A stretch of DNA of 64,000 bases from Albidovulum litorale. GTDB taxonomy: Bacteria; Pseudomonadota; Alphaproteobacteria; Rhodobacterales; Rhodobacteraceae. The position numbers and the translations under genes were made by a program. The notes below the pieces were generated by a model. That model saw nothing but the letters and a program-made list of their open reading frames with translations, was not told the DNA's origin and ran no database searches. The stretch covers positions 124,001 to 188,000 of the forward strand of contig NZ_JAOWKZ010000002.1 of NCBI RefSeq assembly GCF_025751495.1, written 5' to 3'. Below are positions 18,364-26,450 of the stretch, piece by piece. Within the stretch, counting starts at the first letter, position 1. Each line of letters begins with the position of its first letter.

Positions 18364-19413
18364 ATGCGCGGATGGGTAAGTGAGGCGATCACCCGGATCG
18401 AGGCGGATTTCCAGCGCTCGGCCGATACGCATCTCTTCCGCCTCGACGTTCCCGGGATCATCGGCGTCGACATCTACCTCAAGGATGAAAGCACCCATCC
18501 GACCGGCAGCCTGAAACACCGGCTGGCGCGGTCGCTATTTCTCTACGCGCTCTGTAATGGCAAGCTGCAGGAGGGACGGCCGGTGATCGAGGCCTCATCC
18601 GGCAGCACCGCCGTGTCGGAAGCGTATTTTGCCCGCATGCTCGGCCTGCCCTTCATCGCGGTGATGCCGAAAAGCACGGCGCGCAGCAAGATCGAGCTGA
18701 TCGAGTTTTATGGCGGCCAGTGCCATTTCGTCGGCTCTGCACCTGAAATGCATGACGCGGCGGTCGCGCTGGCCAAGACGACCGGCGGCTATTTCATGGA
18801 TCAGTTCATGTATGCCGAACGCGCCACCGACTGGCGCGGAAACAACAATATCGCCGACAGCATTTTCACCCAGATGGCGCGTGAACCGCATCCGATCCCC
18901 GCCGCCATCGTGATGAGCGCGGGCACCGGCGGCACCTCGGCCACGCTGGGCCGCTATGTGCGTTATCGCGGCTACGACACGGAACTCGTGGTGGTCGATC
19001 CCGAAAACTCCGTCTTTTTCGACAGCTATCAAAGCGGCGACAAGACCCTGACCCGCGCCTGTTCCAGCCGGATCGAGGGGATTGGCCGGCCAAAGGTGGA
19101 ACCGTCGTTCCAGCACGACGTGATCGACCGGATGATCCAAGTGCCCGATACGGCAAGCGTCGCCACGATCCTTTGGCTTGAAACCCTGATCGGCCGCAAG
19201 GCGGGCGCCTCGACCGGCACCAATATCTGGGGGGCGCTTCAGGTCGCGCGCGAGATGATGGCAGCGGGGCGCGAAGGGTCCATCGTCACCCTGATGTGCG
19301 ACAGTGGGCGGCGCTATCTGGATACCTACTACAACCCGGACTGGGTGGCCGAGCGGATCGGCGACATCCGCCCGCATCTTGAAGTACTTGCGGATTTTAC
19401 CCCAACCCGCTGA
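18364..19413 (+). CDS. Cysteine synthase-fold PLP enzyme, resembling L-cysteine desulfhydrase Cds1
   Basis: The 349-residue fold-type II PLP enzyme has its cofactor lysine at K51 in THPTGSLKHRLARSLF, a substrate loop ASSGSTAVSEA, and the phosphate-binding SAGTGGTSATLG. The HPTGSLKHRLA context differs from CysK (NPGGSVKDR) and, from memory, resembles the mycobacterial Cds1-type cysteine desulfhydrase, which releases hydrogen sulfide from cysteine. The start at 18364 is preferred because GGTGGAG lies 7 bases upstream. An in-frame ATG at 18343 overlaps the yidD stop and would add 7 residues. The precise reaction is inferred. Confidence 0.75.
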   Translation: MRGWVSEAITRIEADFQRSADTHLFRLDVPGIIGVDIYLKDESTHPTGSLKHRLARSLFLYALCNGKLQEGRPVIEASSGSTAVSEAYFARMLGLPFIAVMPKSTARSKIELIEFYGGQCHFVGSAPEMHDAAVALAKTTGGYFMDQFMYAERATDWRGNNNIADSIFTQMAREPHPIPAAIVMSAGTGGTSATLGRYVRYRGYDTELVVVDPENSVFFDSYQSGDKTLTRACSSRIEGIGRPKVEPSFQHDVIDRMIQVPDTASVATILWLETLIGRKAGASTGTNIWGALQVAREMMAAGREGSIVTLMCDSGRRYLDTYYNPDWVAERIGDIRPHLEVLADFTPTR

Positions 19414-19444
19414 AGGGTCGAACGCCGACAAGACCCGTTCTTGA

Positions 19445-20401
19445 TCACCCGGGCGGTGCCTGCAGCGCTAGATTGCCCTTGTCCGTGACCCCGCGTGTCG
19501 GAAACTCGTTCCGGTCCAGCCCACCGCTGATCGTGTAGAAGACGTCCTGCATCAAAACCGCATCGTCGAAAAACCAAGCATGGGAATGCTGCGCGTCCAC
19601 GGGCAATGCGGGATAGGTCTTCTTGAAATACTCGCCACAATAGACATTGGCGGCTTTCTCCACCGGCGGCTTGTCGAGCCCCACCCTGCCCGCCCGCCGG
19701 GCGACACCGATCCGCTTGACGGCCGAGACCGAAAGCACTTCATCCCGCGGATTGTAGTAGTTCGTCAGCCGGACACAGTGGCGGTAGAGCGAGGAAGACT
19801 TAGAATTGTCCGCATCCAGCGAATGAACAGAGACATCCGCCGCCATCAGCATGACCTGACTGACCGACCAGCTTTGTGAGGCGACTGACATCCGGTCATC
19901 GGCATCGTCAAAGGCCTCACGGACGACATAGCTGCCCATCGAATGGGCGAGGATATGCATATCGACCCGGCAATCGGGTTCCTGCAGCCTTGCGAAAAGC
20001 GCGATCCCCTCGGTGACGAGCTGATGTGCCGCCGCCTTGGCCTTGTCACGGTCCTCAAGATAGTTGAGGGCGACATCCCCGCTCGGCCAGTCAAAGCTGA
20101 CAACGACACCTTTGAAGCCATGCGCGGCCAACCCCTTCTTGATCTTGCGGTGCCGCTCCAGAACCGTCTTCTGTGAATTGTTGAAGCCGTGAACATAGAA
20201 AACAATATCGCCCGTGGTCATCGGATTGGGCGTACCACCCTGCGCCTCATCCATGACCGCCTTGCGCCATTCGTTCTTGGTGATCTTGTGCTTGAAAAGG
20301 ATGTTGCTGGCATTACCCGGCACCGCGACGAAGTGGCTGGTCGCCGGATCATCGCCGAACCCATCCCCCTTCTTGCTACGCGCGACGAAAATATAGTCCA
20401 T
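19445..20401 (-). CDS. Alpha/beta hydrolase of the DUF900 type
   Basis: The 318-residue protein has a hydrolase core: the HG oxyanion region in VFYVHGFNNS (about residues 67-76), the strand VVVSFDWPS, and the nucleophile elbow AHSMGSY near residue 152. The FVHGFNNSFE-like motif and SFDWPS are typical of DUF900 serine hydrolases of unknown substrate. There is no signal peptide, so it should be cytoplasmic. The gene stands alone, convergent with the PLP enzyme gene and 152 bases from the next minus-strand gene. Confidence 0.75.
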   Translation of the reverse strand: MDYIFVARSKKGDGFGDDPATSHFVAVPGNASNILFKHKITKNEWRKAVMDEAQGGTPNPMTTGDIVFYVHGFNNSQKTVLERHRKIKKGLAAHGFKGVVVSFDWPSGDVALNYLEDRDKAKAAAHQLVTEGIALFARLQEPDCRVDMHILAHSMGSYVVREAFDDADDRMSVASQSWSVSQVMLMAADVSVHSLDADNSKSSSLYRHCVRLTNYYNPRDEVLSVSAVKRIGVARRAGRVGLDKPPVEKAANVYCGEYFKKTYPALPVDAQHSHAWFFDDAVLMQDVFYTISGGLDRNEFPTRGVTDKGNLALQAPPG

Positions 20402-20553
20402 GACCGTCTCCGAAAAATCTCTGGTTCAATCCGGTCAGGATGCCACCAAACCGTCAATTCTCAAAGCCAAGCCTTTGAAACTGCCATTCTTGGTCTCGTA
20501 CGATCATCGCGTGGACTAGTCCCGACGCAACGCCATCGCTGTCAGTCGGATTG

Positions 20554-22125
20554 CTATCGTTCCGGGAATCCCAGTGTGACCAGTGCATCAGATAACTCCT
20601 GCCGCCTGGCTTCGTCTCTGAACGGGAATGCAGTAAAGAAAGCCTCAACTGAAACGTCCTTGCGACGCGCCTTCGCCTCCTGCGTCCAGTATTGCGCCTG
20701 ATCGTGGCGACCGGCAGCTTCGTTTATCACGGCGGCAAATGCGTTGATCAGATAATGCGCGCCCGGCGTCCGCGCGCCCTGATCTGCCCAGCGCGCGGCC
20801 TCGTCCATCTCGTCCAATTGAAAATGCGCCATGCCCTTTGCCGCAAGCATCGCATAGCGGAACGGGTCAAGCGGGCTGAGGCTGATTGATTTTTCAAGGT
20901 TCTCAAGGGCGACTTGCCCATCGCCCGCCATCAGATCGGCCCAGCCATGCGCGTAGTAACCCTGCGCGAAACTGGGGCTCAGACTGCACGACCGTTCCAG
21001 CCAGGACTGCCCCGCCGCCGGGTCACCCCGGAGCCAATGGGCGCGGCCGAAGTTGAAATTCGCGAACGGGTCCATGGGATCAAGCTCCACGGCCCGCTCC
21101 GCATGGCGCCTGGCATCGTCGATGGCGCCCGCATGATCCGTCGAATAGCGCAGAAACGCCGCCTGGAAGCTGACGAAGGACTGGGCCGCATGGGCGCGGG
21201 CAAAGAGCGGATCGAGTTCGGTCGCACGCTGGAAAAAGTCGGCGGCACGGGCATTGTCCCCCCGGTTGAAGCGGAAGGCATGCTGAAGGCCGATGTGATA
21301 AAGCGACCAGGCATCAAGACCTGCTGGCGCACGCAAACGCGCAAGCTGCGCTTCGTGTTGCGGGATGTGCAGTTCCATCGCCGAAATGATCAGGGCAACG
21401 ATCTGTTCGCGCATGTCGTGCACATCGTCGATCTTGCCCGAGAGCCGGTCACCCCAGACGACCTGCGAGGTCCGCGCATCGACAAGCTCGATCGCGATTC
21501 CAAGCGCGGGACCGAGGATCTCAACCTCTCCTGACAAAATATAGGTCACGCCAAGCGCCGAGCGGATCGCCTCGAAATCCTGCACCGGCGGACGAAACCG
21601 AAAGCTCGACCCCCGCGCCACGACCTTGAGCCAGCGCAGCCTTGAAAGGATGGAGATCAGCTCTCCCGGGATCGCGTCGGCAATGGCGGAATAGACCTCG
21701 GAACTGCCGATCAGCGTGAAAGGCAGAACCGCAATTGAGGGCTTTTGCTCCGCCGGAACCGTCTCGACAGGTTGTGCATCTTCTTGCGGTCGCGGCTCGG
21801 TCACGGCTGCAGGCGCCACGATCCGAACATCCGCGACGAAGCGAAACCCGCGCCCGTGAACCGTGCGGATATAACGCTGCTGTTTACCATCGTCCCCAAG
21901 GGCGCGGCGCAGCGACTTGATCACCGTCGAAACCGCCGCGTCCGAGATGAAGCGCCCGTCCCAGACCTTTTCGACCAGTTCGTCCTTTGCAACCAGACGT
22001 TCGGAATTCTGCACCAGATGGCTCAGCACGGCGTAGGCCATGGGTTCGACCGGCAGCACATCATCGCCGCGGCGCAGGTCGCCTCGGTTCAGATCAAGTG
22101 CGAAACCGTCGAATGCGTAATGCAA
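20554..22125 (-). CDS. Winged-helix (OmpR/CadC-type) transcriptional regulator with TPR-like C-terminal half
   Basis: The 523-residue protein has an N-terminal OmpR/PhoB-type winged helix (residues 1-100; FDGFALDLNRGDLRRGD...AVSTVIKSLRRALGDDGKQQRYIRTVHGRGFRF, quoted in parts). Next is a domain beginning KPSIAVLPF that is typical of this class, then TPR-like helical repeats (about residues 280-500, with the AxELDPxxPFANFNxGxA pattern). No receiver domain is present. The TTG at 22125 is chosen because the winged helix begins there and GGGGAAGGC precedes it. The frame stays open to 22263, with an ATG at 22218. It faces the OsmC/CysK gene series and is its likely regulator. Confidence 0.8.
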   Translation of the reverse strand: MHYAFDGFALDLNRGDLRRGDDVLPVEPMAYAVLSHLVQNSERLVAKDELVEKVWDGRFISDAAVSTVIKSLRRALGDDGKQQRYIRTVHGRGFRFVADVRIVAPAAVTEPRPQEDAQPVETVPAEQKPSIAVLPFTLIGSSEVYSAIADAIPGELISILSRLRWLKVVARGSSFRFRPPVQDFEAIRSALGVTYILSGEVEILGPALGIAIELVDARTSQVVWGDRLSGKIDDVHDMREQIVALIISAMELHIPQHEAQLARLRAPAGLDAWSLYHIGLQHAFRFNRGDNARAADFFQRATELDPLFARAHAAQSFVSFQAAFLRYSTDHAGAIDDARRHAERAVELDPMDPFANFNFGRAHWLRGDPAAGQSWLERSCSLSPSFAQGYYAHGWADLMAGDGQVALENLEKSISLSPLDPFRYAMLAAKGMAHFQLDEMDEAARWADQGARTPGAHYLINAFAAVINEAAGRHDQAQYWTQEAKARRKDVSVEAFFTAFPFRDEARRQELSDALVTLGFPER

Positions 22126-22255
22126 AAAGCCTTCCCCACCGAAACTCAGACTTTCCCCATAAATTACCCACCCCCTGCTCAAGACCACAAGCAAAAGCTG
22201 CCTGTATTGCTTTCCCATCAGCCCGGAAGGGCCAGGAACGAAGAAGGAAAGCAAA

Positions 22256-22408
22256 ATGGACAACTTGATGAAGAAAGACCGCAGGCCCGGCTATGGCAGC
22301 GGCTTTGACGGGCTTTCGGGGCTGATCCCGAGCGACACTTCCCGCAGCTGGTACGCAGAACGGAGCCCGTTCTTTGCCAAGCCCCGACTGGGCGGACTGC
22401 ACCACTGA
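22256..22408 (+). CDS. Small 50-residue ORF at the head of the OsmC/CysK series
   Basis: An ATG at 22256 preceded by GAAGGAAAGC opens a 50-codon frame ending at TGA 22408. The peptide is polar, without a membrane segment or cysteines, and has aromatic and glycine-rich stretches (GYGSGFDGLSGL, SWYAERSPFF). I do not recognise the family. It lies between the divergent regulator and the first OsmC gene, with a 98-base gap to the latter. It could be a real small protein or a leader ORF; the good ribosome site is the main support. Confidence 0.45.
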   Translation: MDNLMKKDRRPGYGSGFDGLSGLIPSDTSRSWYAERSPFFAKPRLGGLHH

Positions 22409-22506
22409 ATGCGCCGGGCCCAAAGGCCCGCCATCCCGGACCGGAATAGCCGGCCATCCCCTCAAACCTCGAAGATCAGACACAAAAACTCTTGAAAGGA
22501 ACGAAC

Positions 22507-23073
22507 ATGCAAACCTCCACGATGACCAAGCCCGTATCAAACGGCGTCAACACCGAAGCCCTGATCGGTGCGCGCGGCGCGTTCGAGCAAATGCCCGAGG
22601 CCGCCGCCTTCACCTTCCGCAGCACCTGCGACTGGAAAGACGGCACCCACAGCACCAATGCGATCAATGGTTACTTCGGCCTCGGCCAGAACCACGAGCG
22701 CAAGGAAACCTTCCGCATCGACAGCGACCACCCGGAAGTCTTTGCCGCTGCCGACCGCGCACCGACCCCGCCGGAAATCGTTCTGGCCGCGCTTGCCAGC
22801 TGCCTTTCTGGCGGTGTCGCGGCCGTCGCCCAGCACCGCGGCATCCAGTTGCACCATATGCGGGCAATGGTCGAAGGCGACATCGACGTGCGCGGTATCC
22901 TCGGCATGGACCCGGACATCCGCAACGGTTTCTCGGCCATCCGCGTCAATTTCGAAATCGAAGCCGATGCCACCGCTGATGAAGTCCGCGCGCTGGTGGC
23001 CCAGTCGCAGAAGCGCTCTGCCGTCTTCGACATTCTCACCAACCCGACGTCCGTCAACGTGACGGTCGCCTGA
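22507..23073 (+). CDS. OsmC family protein (first copy)
   Basis: The 188-residue protein has the OsmC/Ohr fold pattern: a beta-rich N-terminal half, then the central helix PPEIVLAALASCLSGGVAAVAQHRGI with the conserved cysteine (near residue 100), and a C-terminal EIEADATADEVRALVAQSQKRSAVFDIL. OsmC/Ohr proteins reduce organic hydroperoxides through a cysteine pair. Here the central cysteine is clear; the second is less obvious (a Cys lies in RSTCDW). The ATG at 22507 is preferred over the upstream TTG because AAAGGAACG precedes it. A flavoprotein gene follows 28 bases later. Confidence 0.85.
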   Translation: MQTSTMTKPVSNGVNTEALIGARGAFEQMPEAAAFTFRSTCDWKDGTHSTNAINGYFGLGQNHERKETFRIDSDHPEVFAAADRAPTPPEIVLAALASCLSGGVAAVAQHRGIQLHHMRAMVEGDIDVRGILGMDPDIRNGFSAIRVNFEIEADATADEVRALVAQSQKRSAVFDILTNPTSVNVTVA

Positions 23074-23101
23074 CCCCGCCGGTCCGACAGGAGCAAGACC
23101 C

Positions 23102-24337
23102 ATGAAACACATTGGAACCCTCGTCATCGGCGCCGGTCAGGCTGGCCTCGCGATGAGCCGCTGCCTGTCGGACCGCAACATCCCCCATGTCGTTTTGGAG
23201 CGCGGAGGGATCGCAAATTCCTGGCGGCATGAGCGGTGGGACAGCCTTCGGCTGCTCACCCCCAACTGGCAAAGCCGCCTGCCCGGCTTCGCCTATAAGG
23301 GCGAAGATCCCGACGGTTTCATGTCGATGCCCGAGGTCACTCACTTCCTGAACGATTACGCCGCCGCGAGCCGGGCACCGGTCGAAGACCGCACCCGTGT
23401 GCTGTTGGTCACCGCCCGGGGCAACGGCTACCTTGTTGCGACCGACCGGGGCGACTGGAGTTGCGAGACGCTCATATTGGCCACCGGGTCTTGCAATATG
23501 GCCTCGGTACCCGGATTTGCGGCGGATATTCCGGAGAAGGTCGATCAGATAACGGCCCTCGACTACCGCAACCCCGACCAACTTGCGCCGGGTGGCGTTC
23601 TGGTGGTCGGCGCTTCGGCAACCGGTGTCCAGCTTGCCGCCGAAATCCGCGCCGCCGGACATGAGGTCATTCTTTCAGCCGGCGAGCATATCCGCATGCC
23701 GCGCCACTATCGCGGTCGGGACATCCAGTGGTGGATGGACCGGGCAGGCATTCAAACCGCGCGGGTCGACGAGGTCGATGACATTGACCGGGCCCGCCGG
23801 GTGCCATCGCTGCAACTCATTGGCTCTTACGAGCAGCGCTTTTGCGATCTGAGCAGCCTCGCCGCACAAGGGGTCGAGATCGTCGGCCGTCTCAGCGCCG
23901 TCCGCGATGGCACCGCGCTTTTCTCGGGTGCGCTGCACAATCACTGCGCGCTGTCCGACCTGAAGATGAACCGGCTGCTCGATACGCTCGATGCCTGGGC
24001 CGAGGACACGGGTATCGGCGGCATCGGCCCGGTCGAACGCTTTGCCGCGACACCCTGCCCCGCCTCGTCCCGCCTTTCGCTCTATCTGGGCAGTGGCCAC
24101 ATCAGGACCATCCTTTGGGCGACCGGATTCCGGCCCGATTACAGCTGGCTGAACCTGCCGGTCTTCGACCGTAAGGGCGGCCTCATCAACCAGGAAGGGT
24201 TGGTTGCGCCGGGACTATACGTCCTCGGCCTGCCGTTCATGCGACAGCGTAACTCTGCCCTCATCGATGGCGTCGGCGCCGATGCCGCCGCCCTTGCCGA
24301 CCACATTCTTTGCACACGCGGCCGTTCGGCCGCCTGA
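23102..24337 (+). CDS. FAD/NAD(P)-binding flavoprotein monooxygenase (CzcO-like)
   Basis: The 411-residue flavoprotein has an N-terminal FAD-binding Rossmann motif (VIGAGQAGLAMSRCL, from residue 8) and the SWRHERWDSLRLLTPNWQS region typical of CzcO/group B-like monooxygenases. A second nucleotide-binding Rossmann motif, VVGASATGVQLAAEI, begins near residue 167, and the C-terminus carries ILWATGFRPDYSWL. Such enzymes oxygenate sulfur, nitrogen or carbonyl centres using NADPH. The position between two OsmC genes, upstream of the CysK-like gene, suggests a small sulfur or nitrogen metabolite, which is inference. It abuts the next gene. Confidence 0.85.
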   Translation: MKHIGTLVIGAGQAGLAMSRCLSDRNIPHVVLERGGIANSWRHERWDSLRLLTPNWQSRLPGFAYKGEDPDGFMSMPEVTHFLNDYAAASRAPVEDRTRVLLVTARGNGYLVATDRGDWSCETLILATGSCNMASVPGFAADIPEKVDQITALDYRNPDQLAPGGVLVVGASATGVQLAAEIRAAGHEVILSAGEHIRMPRHYRGRDIQWWMDRAGIQTARVDEVDDIDRARRVPSLQLIGSYEQRFCDLSSLAAQGVEIVGRLSAVRDGTALFSGALHNHCALSDLKMNRLLDTLDAWAEDTGIGGIGPVERFAATPCPASSRLSLYLGSGHIRTILWATGFRPDYSWLNLPVFDRKGGLINQEGLVAPGLYVLGLPFMRQRNSALIDGVGADAAALADHILCTRGRSAA

Positions 24338-24349
24338 ATGGAGATACCA

Positions 24350-24904
24350 ATGACCATGATGAACCCCGATAACGATGCGAAACCGGTCCCCGCGCGAGAC
24401 GAAGTCATTCGGCAGGCGCAGACCGCCGTGATCGAGCGGATGCGGCAAGACCTTGATGCCGCTTGCAATACGATCGTGACAACCGGACGGGTCGAAGAGG
24501 GCCTGATCTGCCACGCCGCGCAGGGTAAGTATCATGCGACTATGGATATGGGGCCCGGCATGGGTGGCGACGCGGCCGGGCCAAGCCCGGGATTTTTCGC
24601 CCGCGCCGCTATCGTTGGATGCGTCGGCATCGGTGTAAAGATGATGGCCGCGCGTGAAGGGCTCGTCTTCCGCTCGGTCGATGTCACGATCGAATGCGAT
24701 TTCGACGATGCCGCGCTGATGGGGCTAAGCCCACGCACGGCCGCCCCGCTGGAAACCCGGATCCGTATCGAAATCGACACGGACGAGGACCGCGCCACGG
24801 TCCAGAGCCTCGTCGACCGCGCCTTGTCGAAGGACCCCTGGTACCTCGCGCTCCGCGACGCCCAGGTCGTCCAGCACAAGGTTCACATGACAACGGCCAC
24901 CTGA
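24350..24904 (+). CDS. OsmC-like protein (second copy)
   Basis: The 184-residue protein resembles the OsmC fold: a central helix GPSPGFFARAAIVGCVGIGVKMMAAREGL, the strand FRSVDVTIECDFD, and a C-terminal ETRIRIEIDTDEDRATVQSLVDRALSKDPW, which follows the OsmC layout. The conserved cysteine lies in VGCVG. The start at 24350 is chosen because GGAG is 6 bases upstream; an ATG at 24338 directly after the flavoprotein stop would add four residues. Two divergent OsmC-type proteins in one gene series is unusual. Confidence in the family is moderate. Confidence 0.7.
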   Translation: MTMMNPDNDAKPVPARDEVIRQAQTAVIERMRQDLDAACNTIVTTGRVEEGLICHAAQGKYHATMDMGPGMGGDAAGPSPGFFARAAIVGCVGIGVKMMAAREGLVFRSVDVTIECDFDDAALMGLSPRTAAPLETRIRIEIDTDEDRATVQSLVDRALSKDPWYLALRDAQVVQHKVHMTTAT

Positions 24905-24934
24905 CCGATCATACCTATGAAAAGGATAAGCGAG

Positions 24935-26437
24935 ATGCACATGAAACCTGTCCCCCAGACCGCCCCGGCGCTTCACGGCTCCATCCTCGACACGATCGGC
25001 AATACGCCCCTCGTCCGCATCAACCGGCTCGCGCCCGAAGGTGTCGAACTCTACGTCAAGGTCGAGGCTTTCAACCCCGGCGGTTCGGTCAAGGACCGCT
25101 TCGCTTTGGCTGCAATCGAGGCGGCAGAGGCATCGGGCGCCCTGAAACCCGGCCAGACCGTGGTCGAAGCGACGTCGGGCAATACCGGCATTGGCCTTGC
25201 GCTCGTTTGCGCCGCCAAGGGCTACCCGCTGGTCGTGACCATGGCAGAAAGCTTCAGCGTCGAGCGGCGCAAGCTGATGCGGTTTCTTGGCGCGAAGGTG
25301 GTGCTGACGCCCGCCGCACAGAAGGGGACGGGCATGCTCGCCAAGGCCGAAGAACTGGCCCGCGAACACGGCTGGTTCCTTGCAAGGCAATTCGAGAACG
25401 AGGCCAATGCCGACATGCATTCCCGCACCACCGCGCGGGAAATCGTCGATGCCTTTGGCGAACAAGGCCCGGACTACTGGGTCACCGGCTTCGGAACCGG
25501 CGGCACGTTGAAGGGCGTCTCTCGGGTCCTGCGCGCCGAATGCCCCAAGACGCGGATCGTCGTGGCAGAGCCGGACAACGTCCCGCTGATGCAAAGCGGA
25601 ATCGCGCAGGAGCGGGATGCAGACGGCCACCCGGCCAGCCACCCGATGTTCCGTCCCCACCTGATGCAGGGCTGGTCGCCGGACTTCATCGCGAGACTCG
25701 CCGAAGATGCCGTCAGCGCGGGCGCAATCGACGCGTTCCAACCCGTCGCCGGCAATGCCGCTCTGCAAGCGGCGCGCGACCTTGCGGCGCAGGAGGGCAT
25801 CTTCTGCGGCATCAGCGCCGGTGCAACCTTCGCTGCCGCACTGGAAGTGGCGAAGACCGCCCCCAAAGGGTCGCGCATCGTTGCGATGCTGCCCGACACC
25901 GGCGAACGCTACATGTCCACGGTCCTATTCGATGGCATCGAGGAGGAAATGAGCGACGACGAGATTGCGCTGTCACGGTCCACACCCGGCGCGCGCTTCG
26001 ACAGCGCGGGCCCATCACCAGCGGCCCCTGCGGCCGCACCGACCTGCAAGCCCGAGGCCGCAAAGATGGTCGAAGAGATCGTCGCGCAGCATCCCGTTGT
26101 GATGTTCGTCCTTGAATGGTGTGAATTCAGCTGGTCTGTACGCAAGCTCTTTGCCGCGGCGGGCGTGCCTTATCACGCGGTGGAGCTCGATGCGGCCGCG
26201 ATGCAGAAGGACAATCTCGGCGGCGATCTTCGGGCCGCGCTGGGTGTCAAGGCCGGCGTGCCAACCATTCCGCAGATCTTCGTGGGCGGGACGCATGTTG
26301 GCGGGGCGACGGAAACTTTCGAGGCGTTCAAGGATGGCTCAATGGCAGAGCGGCTCGCCGCTTTGGGCCTCAGCTTCGACGCGAGCAAGACGGCCAATCC
26401 CTTTGGGTTCCTGCCCGGATGGATGCATCCACGGTAG
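24935..26437 (+). CDS. Cysteine synthase-like PLP enzyme fused to a C-terminal glutaredoxin-like domain
   Basis: The first 340 residues are a CysK-type beta-substituting PLP enzyme: cofactor lysine in FNPGGSVKDRFA (near residue 49), substrate loop SGNTGIG, and phosphate-binding GTGGT. CysK makes cysteine from O-acetylserine and sulfide; relatives use other nucleophiles. A Pro/Ala linker (about residues 345-370) leads to a glutaredoxin-like domain of about 110 residues, with VMFVLEWCEFSWSVRK (C396) and the cis-proline/glutathione region GVPTIPQIFVGG. The CxxC is reduced to CEFS, a monothiol form. ATG 24935 is preferred because AAGGA lies 8 bases upstream; ATG 24917 is in frame. The decarboxylase gene follows by 13 bases. 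Confidence 0.88.
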   Translation: MHMKPVPQTAPALHGSILDTIGNTPLVRINRLAPEGVELYVKVEAFNPGGSVKDRFALAAIEAAEASGALKPGQTVVEATSGNTGIGLALVCAAKGYPLVVTMAESFSVERRKLMRFLGAKVVLTPAAQKGTGMLAKAEELAREHGWFLARQFENEANADMHSRTTAREIVDAFGEQGPDYWVTGFGTGGTLKGVSRVLRAECPKTRIVVAEPDNVPLMQSGIAQERDADGHPASHPMFRPHLMQGWSPDFIARLAEDAVSAGAIDAFQPVAGNAALQAARDLAAQEGIFCGISAGATFAAALEVAKTAPKGSRIVAMLPDTGERYMSTVLFDGIEEEMSDDEIALSRSTPGARFDSAGPSPAAPAAAPTCKPEAAKMVEEIVAQHPVVMFVLEWCEFSWSVRKLFAAAGVPYHAVELDAAAMQKDNLGGDLRAALGVKAGVPTIPQIFVGGTHVGGATETFEAFKDGSMAERLAALGLSFDASKTANPFGFLPGWMHPR

Positions 26438-26450
26438 ATCGGAGTTCGAC

